Of a DNA stretch of 64,000 bases, positions 55,394 to 63,628 are shown in pieces. Within the stretch, counting starts at the first letter, position 1. Every line of letters begins with the position of its first letter. The stretch spans positions 1,178,001-1,242,000 of the forward strand of contig NZ_CP119147.1 in assembly GCF_029167645.1 (NCBI RefSeq). The letters are read 5' to 3'. Made by a program: the position numbers and the translations under genes. The notes under the pieces are model-generated. The model was given only the letters and a program-made list of their open reading frames with translations. It did no database searches and was not told where the DNA came from. The DNA is from Streptomyces sp. AM 2-1-1. GTDB taxonomy: Bacteria; Actinomycetota; Actinomycetes; Streptomycetales; Streptomycetaceae.

Positions 55394-56248
55394 TCAGCCG
55401 GCCTGCTCGTAGGCGAAGGCCTTGTCCTGCACCGCATCCTGCAGGGGCCCCATCCGCTCGACGAGTTCCTGGTAGTCGGCGGTCCGGCCGTCGGCCCACT
55501 GGCCCAGAGCGATCACGGCCGCCCGACCGCCGCCGCCGAACGCCTGGACGAGACCGCTGTCCGCGGGCAGGACCGGCAGGCCCGATTCCGGCGGCGGTGC
55601 CTGCGCGGCGACCTGGTAGTCCTCGAAGTCGTGGGCCAGCTCCATGACCAGGTCCGCCGTGTCCACAGGGTCGTTCATGGTGAAGACCGCCAGGTTGTAC
55701 TGGTTGCCGTCCTCGTCCCGGTAGAGCGCGATCTGCTCGCCCACGCACCCCGCGCTCGCCCGGATGAGGGCGGCCAGCCGGGCGCCGACACTGTCCGTCG
55801 CCGTGCAGGAGTCCAGCACCACCGCGTCCACCTTGCTGAACACGACGGACGAACCGTCCTCGACCGTGGCCGGAAAGACCTCGTCGAGCGGAATCATCGG
55901 GCGTGCGGCCGCGGCCGGGACGGCGTCGGCAGGGGCGGACGCCGGCGTGGAAGCGGACGGGGTGGCGGAGGCGGAGGCTGCCGCGGAGGCCGACACCGAC
56001 GCGGACGCCGAGGCGGGGGTGTCGCCGTCCGAAGACCCGCCCGCGTACGTCATGACGCCGAACGCCGCGCCGGCCGCCAGCAGGGCGACGGCCGCGTTCC
56101 GGGGCCACACCCGGGCGGGCCGGGGAGCCGGTGGTTCCGGCTCCGGCGCCGGCGCGGCCCTCGGTGCGGAGTGCTGCGCGATGAACGCCCTCCACTGCTC
56201 GTCGGGGGAACTGTCGGGGCTCGGGGGTCGTCCCTCGTTCTTCGGCAC
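55394..56248 (-). CDS. Membrane-anchored extracytoplasmic protein of unknown function
   Basis: A 284-residue protein. A cytosolic N-terminus (1-45, with DEQWRAFIAQHSAPR) is followed by one helix (about 48-68), then an Ser/Ala-rich linker (about 75-112). The outer domain has two cysteines, in LDSCTATDS and SAGCVGEQ, that could form a disulfide. The pattern of a short cytosolic head, one helix and an Ala/Ser linker is common in streptomycete surface or anti-sigma-type proteins, but no family was recognised. Confidence 0.8.
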   Translation of the reverse strand: MPKNEGRPPSPDSSPDEQWRAFIAQHSAPRAAPAPEPEPPAPRPARVWPRNAAVALLAAGAAFGVMTYAGGSSDGDTPASASASVSASAAASASATPSASTPASAPADAVPAAAARPMIPLDEVFPATVEDGSSVVFSKVDAVVLDSCTATDSVGARLAALIRASAGCVGEQIALYRDEDGNQYNLAVFTMNDPVDTADLVMELAHDFEDYQVAAQAPPPESGLPVLPADSGLVQAFGGGGRAAVIALGQWADGRTADYQELVERMGPLQDAVQDKAFAYEQAG

Positions 56249-56338
56249 GGGCGAACCCTACGGCCTGCCACCGACACCCCGGACAAGCCCCTCTCCCCAC
56301 CCGGCCCCGCCCACTCGCCCCGGGGGCCGGGGCACCCG

Positions 56339-57466
56339 TCAGGCGACGACGGCCAGTTCGCGCGCGGTGGAGTTGAGCCGCCGTCCGCCGTCCTCGGTGA
56401 CGGTCACGATGTCCTCGATCCGCACGCCGAACCGCCCCGGCAGGTAGATCCCCGGCTCCACCGAGAAGCACATCCCCGGCACCAACGGCTGTTCCTCGCC
56501 CTCGATCATGTAGGGCGGCTCGTGGGTGGTGACCCCGATGCCGTGGCCGGTGCGGTGGATGAACCGGTCGCCGTAGCCGAACTCGGTGATGACCGCGCGG
56601 GCCGCCCGGTCGACGTCCTGGCAGGCGGCGCCGGGCCGGACCGCGGCGCACCCGGCCGCCTGCGCCTCGCGCACCACGTCGTGGACCCGCTGCTCCTCGG
56701 CGGTGGGTTCGCCGACGTGGACCGTACGGGAGGTGTCGGAGCCGTAGCCGTACCGCAGGCCCCCGAAGTCGAGGACCACCATGTCTCCGTGCTGGATGAC
56801 CCGGTCACCGGCCTCGTGGTGCGGGTTCGCGCCGTTCGGTCCGGAGCCGACGATGGCGAAGTCCACCTGGGAGTGCCCGAATCCGATGAGCAGTTCCACG
56901 AGGTCCGCCGAGACCTCGGTCTCCCGGCGCCCGGCGAAGGGGACCTTCAGGATCTCCTCGTAGGCGGCGTCGGCCGCCGCCCCCGCCGCCGCCAGGCGCT
57001 CCAGCTCCGCCGCGTCCTTGACGGCCCGCAGCATCGGCAGCGCCTGGGTGAGCGAGGCGTAGGAGGTGGCGGGGAGGAACTGCTGGAGCCCGAGCAGGTG
57101 CATGGCCCAGGCGTTGTCGCTGATCCCGTACCGCCCGGCGGCGTCGAGGAGGGGCGCGGCCACCTCGTACGGATTCCTGGCGTCGGTCCAGTCCCTCAGG
57201 GTGAGGGCGGGGGCACCGGTCGCCGACTCCGCGTCGGGCGCCTCCAGGGCCGGGACGACCAGCACCGGCTCCTGACCGGGCGTCAGGACGAGGAGGGTGA
57301 GGCGCTCGGTGCTGACGGGCTGGTAACCGGTCAGGTGCACCAGGTCGGGGCCGGGCGCCACCAGGACGCCGGCGAGCCCGGCCTCGGCGGCGGCGTCGGC
57401 CGCGCGGGCCATCCGGGTCCGGTAGACGTCGGCGGTGAAGGGCTCGGGCGGGTTCGGGCTGGACAT
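56339..57466 (-). CDS. M24-family metallopeptidase (Xaa-Pro aminopeptidase-like)
   Basis: A 375-residue creatinase/aminopeptidase P-type protein. The C-terminal pita-bread domain keeps the five metal ligands: two Asp in VVLDFGGLRYGYGSDTSRT, His in HRTGHGIGVTTHEPP, and Glu in FSVEPGIYLP and RIEDIVTVT. The N-terminal half is the creatinase_N domain. It should release an N-terminal residue before proline, in the cytosol. No neighbour suggests a specific pathway. Confidence 0.92.
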   Translation of the reverse strand: MSSPNPPEPFTADVYRTRMARAADAAAEAGLAGVLVAPGPDLVHLTGYQPVSTERLTLLVLTPGQEPVLVVPALEAPDAESATGAPALTLRDWTDARNPYEVAAPLLDAAGRYGISDNAWAMHLLGLQQFLPATSYASLTQALPMLRAVKDAAELERLAAAGAAADAAYEEILKVPFAGRRETEVSADLVELLIGFGHSQVDFAIVGSGPNGANPHHEAGDRVIQHGDMVVLDFGGLRYGYGSDTSRTVHVGEPTAEEQRVHDVVREAQAAGCAAVRPGAACQDVDRAARAVITEFGYGDRFIHRTGHGIGVTTHEPPYMIEGEEQPLVPGMCFSVEPGIYLPGRFGVRIEDIVTVTEDGGRRLNSTARELAVVA

Positions 57467-57826
57467 GCGGGGCCTCCAGAGGTACGGCCGGTACGGCTAC
57501 CGGTGGCCGGCGCACCACTGCGTACGCCGCACGGAGCATCCTGCCGCCGCCCGCCGCCCGCCGCGGGACGCGAGCGCCGGACGGGCGTGGCGGGACGGCG
57601 GGTGCCGCGCGTACGGGGCGGCGGGCACGGGCGGGGCGGCGGGCGGACGGGACGGCGGGCACGGGCGGGGTGGGGACACGGGCGGCGGGGCGGTGGCGGG
57701 CGGACGGTGCACGACGCCCGGGGTCCATGATCCGTAATGGTTTGCCCACGTCACCCGCTCGGTGCTTCCCTGTCCGGAGCGCGCCCGCGCGCCCCGTCTC
57801 CCCCCCTCCACGAGCGAAGGGCTCCC
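57467..57826. other. G-rich divergent intergenic region with an 18-bp direct repeat
   Basis: About 360 bases between the peptidase and acetyltransferase genes. Runs of GGG and GGGG fill 57540-57710, and CGGCGGGCACGGGCGGGG occurs twice (57619-57636 and 57653-57670). The top strand could fold into G-quadruplexes. No gene or clear promoter box is visible except a short A/T-richer patch at 57726-57745. Confidence 0.55.
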
Positions 57827-58786
57827 GTGAAACCTGGTTACGAGATACGTGCTCCGCGACGGTCACAGCTCCCGGCGATCCTCGACACCGTGAACGCGGC
57901 GGGCCGGGCCGGGGACGCCACGGCGGGGGCCCAGACCGTCGACGAGTACCTGCGCGTCTGGTCGCGTGTCGACACCGATCAGGATGCCTGGGTCGTGACC
58001 TCGCCGGACGGGGGCGTCGCCGGATACGGGCACGTGGTCGCCGAGCCGCACGAGAACCGGGTGCACGTCGACGCCTACACCCATCCCGCCCACCAGGGAG
58101 CGGGCATCGGCACGCTGCTGCTGGAGCGGGCGGAAGAGCGCGCCGCCGCGCTGACGGCCGGCGCGGACGGCCCGGCCCACCTGGTCAACTACGTGTATCT
58201 GGACGGCGCGTCGGAGCGGCTGCTGCGCGCCCGCGGCTACCGGCGCACGCGCGTCCACCAGCGGATGGCGATCGCCCTGGACCGTCCGCCCGCCGCACCC
58301 GAGTGGGCGGACGGCGTCACGCTGCGACCGTGCACCGGATCGGCCGAGGAGCTGCGCGCGGTGCACGCCTGCGTCGAGGACGCCTTCGGCGACCGGTGGG
58401 GGCGAACGCCCCGCCCGTACGAGGAGTGGGCCGACGACCTGCTGTACGACGGCTTCGATCCGTCGCTCTGGCTGCTCGCGGAGCGCTCCGGGCACCTCGC
58501 GGGTGCGGCACTGTGCCGTTTCCGCGACGTGGAGGGCCGATCCGCGGGCGAGGTCGGCCAGTTGGCCGTCGGCCGGGAGCACCGCCGGCTCGGGATCGGG
58601 CGCGCCCTGCTGCTGAGCGCTTTCGCCCTCTTCGCGGAGCGGGGCGCGGTCTCGGTCGGGCTGGACGTGGACAGCGAGAGCCCGACCGGCGCGCACCTCC
58701 TCTACGCGCGGGCCGGGATGTCGGTCACCGTCTCCATCGGCCAGTTCGAACGCGAACTGCCCACCGGGGTTCGCGCGGAGGAGTGA
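57827..58786 (+). CDS. Two-domain GNAT acetyltransferase
   Basis: A 319-residue protein with two GNAT folds. The first (about 3-150) carries VDAYTHPAHQGAGIGTLLLERAEERA, the second (about 155-310) carries VGQLAVGREHRRLGIGRALLL and LLYARAGMSVTVSIGQFER. The substrate is unknown. The GTG at 57827 has GAAGG about seven bases upstream; the frame is open further but the upstream part does not look coding. Confidence 0.88.
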   Translation: MKPGYEIRAPRRSQLPAILDTVNAAGRAGDATAGAQTVDEYLRVWSRVDTDQDAWVVTSPDGGVAGYGHVVAEPHENRVHVDAYTHPAHQGAGIGTLLLERAEERAAALTAGADGPAHLVNYVYLDGASERLLRARGYRRTRVHQRMAIALDRPPAAPEWADGVTLRPCTGSAEELRAVHACVEDAFGDRWGRTPRPYEEWADDLLYDGFDPSLWLLAERSGHLAGAALCRFRDVEGRSAGEVGQLAVGREHRRLGIGRALLLSAFALFAERGAVSVGLDVDSESPTGAHLLYARAGMSVTVSIGQFERELPTGVRAEE

Positions 58787-58803
58787 CGGGCCGGTCCGCC
58801 GGG

Positions 58804-59460
58804 TCAGGGGGCGACGGCAGCCGACGAGCCGATCGCCCGGCCGAGGAGTCGCTGTTCGTCCTCGGGCAGCCACCGGCCGGCGTGGACCATGTGCAGGGCC
58901 GTGACGAGGCGCATCCGGTCGTCCTCCGTACCGAGGTCCGCGAGGTGGGCGGGGAGGATCATCCCCAGTGCCTTGAGGTCGCCGCGCTCGCAGAGTCTGG
59001 CGAGGAGAGCGGTCACGAGGCCGTCCGTGTCCCGCGGCGGAACCGCCCCGGTGGCCCGCAGACCTTCGGCGATGACGATCCGGATCCACTCGGCGTACGG
59101 TCCCGGCGGCACCGCATCGAGGCGGGCAGCGGCCAGCACGAAGTGCTCGCGCGCCCGCTCCGGTTCCCCGACCTCCGCGTACGCCTTGGCCAGATTGAGG
59201 TGGAGGGAGGGGCGGAAGGCGGCCACCCGTTCGTCGCCGACCAGCTCCGCCCGGCGCAGGCCCTCCTGGTTCCAGTGCAGCGTCAGCCGGGGCGTGGGCT
59301 GGTGGCGGGCCAGGTAGTGGGCGGCCACACATGCCTCGTAGTCGTCGCCGGCCGCCTCCCACGCCTGCTGGAAGAGACCGACGGCGTCAGCCGGCCGGCC
59401 CTCGGCCTCGGCCCGCATGCCCTGGGCGCACAGGCTGACGACGGGGTTGTCGGGATCCAT
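58804..59460 (-). CDS. Helical repeat (TPR-like) protein
   Basis: A 218-residue, all-helical cytosolic protein with tetratricopeptide-like units: GRPADAVGLFQQAWEAAGDD, AAFRPSLHLNLAKAYAEVGEPERAREHFVLA. It probably binds a partner protein. It lies 155 bases downstream of the MerR/clamp gene on the same strand, so co-transcription is possible. No specific family was recognised. Confidence 0.8.
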   Translation of the reverse strand: MDPDNPVVSLCAQGMRAEAEGRPADAVGLFQQAWEAAGDDYEACVAAHYLARHQPTPRLTLHWNQEGLRRAELVGDERVAAFRPSLHLNLAKAYAEVGEPERAREHFVLAAARLDAVPPGPYAEWIRIVIAEGLRATGAVPPRDTDGLVTALLARLCERGDLKALGMILPAHLADLGTEDDRMRLVTALHMVHAGRWLPEDEQRLLGRAIGSSAAVAP

Positions 59461-59615
59461 GGGTTCGCTCTCGTTCTCGGTCCGGGGCAGGAGCGCGCCC
59501 GGTGGGGCCGAAGTGGTGGGCGGGGTCGGCGTGGTCGGCCGGAGCCGGCTCGGGCCGGAACGGGCAGGCGCTGGGGACCGGGGGGGGCGACTGGGCCGGG
59601 GCGACTCGGCCGGGA

Positions 59616-60698
59616 TCAGTTCTCCGCCGGGGCGTGGACCGGCATGACCAGGGTCGTGAAGCTCCCCTGGTCGGCGGAGCGGACGACTACCGGCTGGTCG
59701 GGCCCCGTGATCTCCAGCAGGATGTCGGGGCCCACGCCCGCATCGAGCGACGGCAGGAGAACCGCCGGGTCGAAGGCGATGCGCAGGGACGGCCCGGTGC
59801 AGAGAGCGGCCGGGGTGGCGGAAACCGTGTCGCCGAAGGCGACGGTGAGCCGTTGTTCCCCGCTCCGGGTCCGCAGGACGACCGGGCCGTCGTGCACACC
59901 GCCGGCGACCGCCGCGCGCAGGACGGCCCGGTCCACGATGATGCGGTGCCGCGCGGCCGGCAGGCCGTCCAGCATCGGCCGGTACTCCGGAAAGGTCCCG
60001 TCGACGGTCGCGAGGTCGCGTGCCGTCCCGGCACCGAGGAGCCGCACGCTCTGCCGGTCCGCTTCGATCCGGAGGTCCAGGAGCCCCGCGGCCCAGGCGG
60101 CGGCCTCCCTCAACTCCTCGGCACCGACCAGGAACGCACAGGGATCGCCCTCACCCGAGAAGGAGCGCAGGGCGCGGACCGCGAGGCGGTAGCGGTCCGT
60201 GGCCACCAGCCGTACTTCCTGGCCGTCGAGTTCGAGCAGGACGCAGCCGAGTACCGGGAACTCCGCGGCGGCGGGCCCCGACGCAACCGCCGGGGCGACC
60301 TGCCGGACCGCTCCGGCGAGTTCGGCTCCGCCGATCCGCGCCGTCGTCCGGCGCGGGCCGCCCGGCAGCTCCCGGAGGATCTCCTCGATCGCCGACTGGG
60401 CGGTCACGGCGGTCTCCCGCGCCCTTCTGGCGTGCGCCTCGAGTACGGCACGGGCCTCGTCGCGGCTGCCGCCCAGGACCACCGAGGCGTCGGTGAGCGG
60501 CATCCCGGCTTCGCGCAGCCGCCGCACCAGGAGCGCGCGGCGCTCCTGCCCCGGCGAGTAGTAGCGGTAGCCGGTCGCGGGATCCACGTGCGCCGGGGGA
60601 AGCACGTCGCAGTCGTCGTAGAAGCGCAGGGCGCTCGGAGCCAGACCCACCCGGCGTGCGAAGGCGCCGATGCTCATCAGCGCGTCGGTGTCGTCCAT
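59616..60698 (-). CDS. MerR-type regulator fused to DNA polymerase III beta-clamp domains
   Basis: A 360-residue fusion. Residues 7-75 form a MerR winged helix (SIGAFARRVGLAPSALRFYD, then GYRYYSPGQERRALLVRRL), and about 80-112 form a dimerising helix. Residues 118-235 match clamp domain 2, with VLGCVLLELDGQEVRLVATD and RYRLAVRAL. Residues 240-354 match domain 3, with DGTFPEYRPML at the junction and TTLVMPV at the end, as at the C-terminus of beta clamps. Clamp domain 1 is replaced by the DNA-binding domain. Either the clamp folds bind a ligand or partner, or they form a ring-like dimer on DNA; neither can be read. The start is fixed at 60698 by a promoter ending seven bases upstream. Confidence 0.9.
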   Translation of the reverse strand: MDDTDALMSIGAFARRVGLAPSALRFYDDCDVLPPAHVDPATGYRYYSPGQERRALLVRRLREAGMPLTDASVVLGGSRDEARAVLEAHARRARETAVTAQSAIEEILRELPGGPRRTTARIGGAELAGAVRQVAPAVASGPAAAEFPVLGCVLLELDGQEVRLVATDRYRLAVRALRSFSGEGDPCAFLVGAEELREAAAWAAGLLDLRIEADRQSVRLLGAGTARDLATVDGTFPEYRPMLDGLPAARHRIIVDRAVLRAAVAGGVHDGPVVLRTRSGEQRLTVAFGDTVSATPAALCTGPSLRIAFDPAVLLPSLDAGVGPDILLEITGPDQPVVVRSADQGSFTTLVMPVHAPAEN

Positions 60699-60705
60699 GC
60701 GGGCG

Positions 60706-60736
60706 ATTGTCGGCTCTCAAGCCGCTTGAAGGTCAA
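60706..60736 (-). promoter_or_regulatory. MerR-type promoter and operator of the fusion regulator
   Basis: Read leftward: -35 TTGACC (60736-60731), a 19-base spacer and -10 GACAAT (60711-60706). The spacer contains TCAAG-CCG-CTTGA (60717-60729). An over-long 19-base spacer with a central dyad is the hallmark of promoters that MerR proteins activate by untwisting DNA. Only seven bases separate the -10 box from the ATG, so the mRNA is probably leaderless. Confidence 0.8.
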
Positions 60737-60967
60737 ACTCTCGCGATGACGCGCGTATCGGGGAGCGAGAGCCCGGCCCCGGAGCGCGACCGGAGCGACG
60801 GAGGATCATCCATCCCCCGGCACGCGTGCCGGGCTCGCGCTCGGGATGCCTGGCAGAACAGAACGGGCAGAACAGGACGGCGGAACAGGACGGTGATCGA
60901 TACACGTATTCTTGCCCGCGCGACGAAGGTCCACGGTGGACGCGTCGGCGGACACGGGGGAGTTCAC

Positions 60968-62119
60968 ATGCGGCACCGTTCCACTCCACTCTCGAAGGGC
61001 TTGGGCGCTGCGGCGCTCGCGTCCATGGCTGTGGCCTACGGGAGTGCCCTCGTCCCAGCCGATGCGGACGTGGTCCGTTGGGAGGTACTCGTTCCGTTGG
61101 CGGCGGGTGGTCTGTTCGCCGGCTGTTGGGTGCTGGCCGTGCGGACCGCGCCCCCCGTGGTGCGCAGAGCCGCCGTCCCGGCCCGTGCCGGGATACCTGC
61201 CGCGCTGGGCTCGATCAAGCGTGATTGGGGGCACATCGCCACGGCGTATCTCGTCATCTGGGCCCCGTTCTTCGCCGGTGCGGCAGCTCAGCATGGCTCA
61301 GGGTCGACGCTGGGCGGCCTCTGGTGTGTGCTGACCGCCATCTTCGGCGTGGTGCTCTCCTTCTACGCCCTCGCGTTGGCCACCCCGCAGCTGGGCCCTG
61401 GCCAGAGGGTTCTCCGGGCTGACGCCGGAGCGGGGCGCGTGCACGCCGTGCGGGCCCGGTTCGGCGACGCGGTACGTGAGCAGTACCGCAAGCCCACCGG
61501 TACGGGCACCGGCGACATCACCACCGTCGACCAATACTACGCCGAGTTGTTGCCGGAGAGCGAAGGAGGCGGACCTGCCGTGCGGCCGACCGTGCGCTTC
61601 GCTCCCATGTACGGCGAGAGCTTCCGGATCAACCTCGGAGACAAGCACCTGTCCCGCGCCGCCGCGGAACTGGCCGGACACAGCGGGTGGTTGTGCTGGC
61701 CCACCCGTTGGAAGGACCTCGCCGGCACGGACGAACACCGCCGGGTCGCCGCAGCCTTCGTCACCGACACCGGGCACGTCGTCTGGGGGCACACCCGGCA
61801 GGATGACTGGACGACATGGCTGCGCGGCGGGCTCGCACCCGTACGCGAGACCGACCCCGGTCTCTCCGCCGAGGTACTCCCCTCGCCGTCCCGCTTCCTC
61901 CCGGCGGCACACGGCGTCAGCCTGCTCCATGCGGCCGCCGCGGTGCTCCTGACCGTCCCCTACCTCGTCGGAGCGGTCCCCTTCGGCGTGGGTGTCGGCC
62001 TGGGCGCGGCCGCAGGACTGGTCGGCCTCATCGCCGGCGTACGGATGGGAAGCGGCGCCAAGATCCTGGACCCGGAGGTGTGGACGCCTCGTCAGGAATC
62101 ACACCCCTCCCTGTGCTAG
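60968..62119 (+). CDS. Multi-pass membrane protein of unknown function
   Basis: A 383-residue protein with about four helices in the first 140 residues, a soluble middle (about 145-315, with ITTVDQYYAELLPES and WLCWPTRWKDLAG) and two helices near 320-365. The family was not recognised. GGGGGAG is five bases before the ATG. It is divergent from the MerR/clamp regulator across 269 bases, so it is a candidate target of that regulator. Confidence 0.8.
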   Translation: MRHRSTPLSKGLGAAALASMAVAYGSALVPADADVVRWEVLVPLAAGGLFAGCWVLAVRTAPPVVRRAAVPARAGIPAALGSIKRDWGHIATAYLVIWAPFFAGAAAQHGSGSTLGGLWCVLTAIFGVVLSFYALALATPQLGPGQRVLRADAGAGRVHAVRARFGDAVREQYRKPTGTGTGDITTVDQYYAELLPESEGGGPAVRPTVRFAPMYGESFRINLGDKHLSRAAAELAGHSGWLCWPTRWKDLAGTDEHRRVAAAFVTDTGHVVWGHTRQDDWTTWLRGGLAPVRETDPGLSAEVLPSPSRFLPAAHGVSLLHAAAAVLLTVPYLVGAVPFGVGVGLGAAAGLVGLIAGVRMGSGAKILDPEVWTPRQESHPSLC

Positions 62120-62248
62120 AAGGTGGCCTCACCCGGGGGGACGACGGGCGCGGTGGGAGATTGCCGCTCCGCCGGCGAAGGCGGGGAGGTGTCCGGGTTC
62201 GGCGGTGGGGGCGGCGGGCCGCGCACACCGGATCCGCCGTGCGCGGAC

Positions 62249-63007
62249 CTACGAGCTCTCGGGCCACGGGGAACGGACGTCCTCATCGGTTCGCGGCCGG
62301 ACGACGAGGTCGGCGCGGTCGCGACCGGCCCGGACCAGCCGGGCGTTCGCCTCGTCGCAACCCGTCACCCACCGCTCGGCGGCCGGCCTGGGCCTGCCGA
62401 ACCGTACGTGCCGGTCGACCAGTCTCCGTACCCGTACCTCCGGATCGATCTCCAGGTACCAGACCTCGTCGAGAAGCCCGCGCACCGGCGTCCACGGCCC
62501 GTCGTCGAGGAGGAGGTAGTTCCCCTCGGTGACGACGAGCGGGGTGCCGGGGCCCACCGCGACGGAGCCGGCGATCGGTTCCTCCAGCGCGCGGTCGAAG
62601 ACGGGGGCGTAGACCGTCCCACCTCCCGCCGTGCTCCCCTCGGCCGTGTCGCCTCCGGCGGCCTGCCCCTCGGCCGTCTCCCCGTCGGCCGTGCTCCCCT
62701 CGACGACCGCCGCCGGGTCGGCCGTGTCGCGCAGGCGGCGCAGCAGCGCCGCGTATCCGGCCGCGTCGAAGGTGTCCGGTGCGCCCTTGCGCTGCGCTCG
62801 CCCGAGCCGTTCCAGTTCGGCGCCGGCGAGGTGGAAACCGTCCATGGGGACGAGTACGGCCGCACCGTCCAGTGCTTCCACCAGTGCGGCGGCGAGAGTC
62901 GACTTCCCGGCGCCGGGCGGCCCGGTGATCCCCAGGATCCGGCGCCGGCCGGGGACGATGAGCGCCCGGGCGCGGGCGGCGAGCGGAGCGAGGTCGTACG
63001 TGTCCAT
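62249..63007 (-). CDS. P-loop nucleoside/nucleotide kinase family protein
   Basis: A 252-residue kinase resembling uridine kinase and the fructose-transport-system kinase group. Walker A is GPPGAGKST (29-37); VLVPMDGFHLAGAELERLGR and VVTEGNYLLLDDGPW are conserved family segments. An insertion at about 102-130 carries a low-complexity TAEG/TADG-type repeat not seen in typical members. The substrate is unknown. Confidence 0.85.
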   Translation of the reverse strand: MDTYDLAPLAARARALIVPGRRRILGITGPPGAGKSTLAAALVEALDGAAVLVPMDGFHLAGAELERLGRAQRKGAPDTFDAAGYAALLRRLRDTADPAAVVEGSTADGETAEGQAAGGDTAEGSTAGGGTVYAPVFDRALEEPIAGSVAVGPGTPLVVTEGNYLLLDDGPWTPVRGLLDEVWYLEIDPEVRVRRLVDRHVRFGRPRPAAERWVTGCDEANARLVRAGRDRADLVVRPRTDEDVRSPWPESS

Positions 63008-63096
63008 ACGGGAGAGTGTGCGGGCCGACGCCGTGCCTCGTTAGTGTTACGTATAACCATCTTCATCACCGTCTGCGCCCGCCCCGAGGAGCCGAG

Positions 63097-63489
63097 ATGC
63101 CGTACATCGCCCTGACCACTCTGGTGGTCCACGACTACGACGAGGCCATCGCCTTCTACCGGGACGCCGTCGGGTTCGAACTGACCGAGGACACCGACCG
63201 GGGTGACGGGTCACGTTGGGTCGTCGTGACGCCGCGCGGCGCCGGCCCGGCGGGCGGTGGGCTGCTGCTGGCCCGCGCGAAGGACGACGGCCAGCGGGCG
63301 GCGGTCGGGGCGCAGACGGGTGGCCGGGTCGGCTTCTTCCTGCACACCGGAGACTTCGCGGCCGATCACGCGAGGATGACGGCGGCCGGGGTGCGGTTCC
63401 TGGAGGAGCCCCGGCACGAGGCGTACGGCTCGGTCGCGGTCTTCGAGGACCTGTACGGCAACCGCTGGGACCTGCTCCAGCCCGCGTGA
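63097..63489 (+). CDS. VOC (glyoxalase-fold) protein
   Basis: A 130-residue single-domain protein with two beta-alpha-beta-beta-beta units: LVVHDYDEAIAFYRDAVGFE at the start and VAVFEDLYGNRWDLLQ at the end. Metal ligands are possible at the usual His/Glu positions, but catalysis cannot be assigned. GAGGAG lies five bases before the ATG. A divergent promoter region of about 90 bases separates it from the kinase gene. Confidence 0.88.
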   Translation: MPYIALTTLVVHDYDEAIAFYRDAVGFELTEDTDRGDGSRWVVVTPRGAGPAGGGLLLARAKDDGQRAAVGAQTGGRVGFFLHTGDFAADHARMTAAGVRFLEEPRHEAYGSVAVFEDLYGNRWDLLQPA

Positions 63490-63628
63490 CCCGACACCGG
63501 GTGCCGTCCCCGGCCACACGGCGGCGAGTGACCCCCGGCGCGGGGGAGGACCGGCTTCTCCCCGCGGGCCCGGACGGGCTCCAACCACCCGCCCGGGCCG
63601 GACAGCGGTGGCGTGGCAGACTCCGCCC

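Noticed and set aside
53316..56651. 1111-codon leftward frame opposite treZ and neighbours
   Set aside because: Crosses several real genes in the wrong frame and has no recognisable domain.
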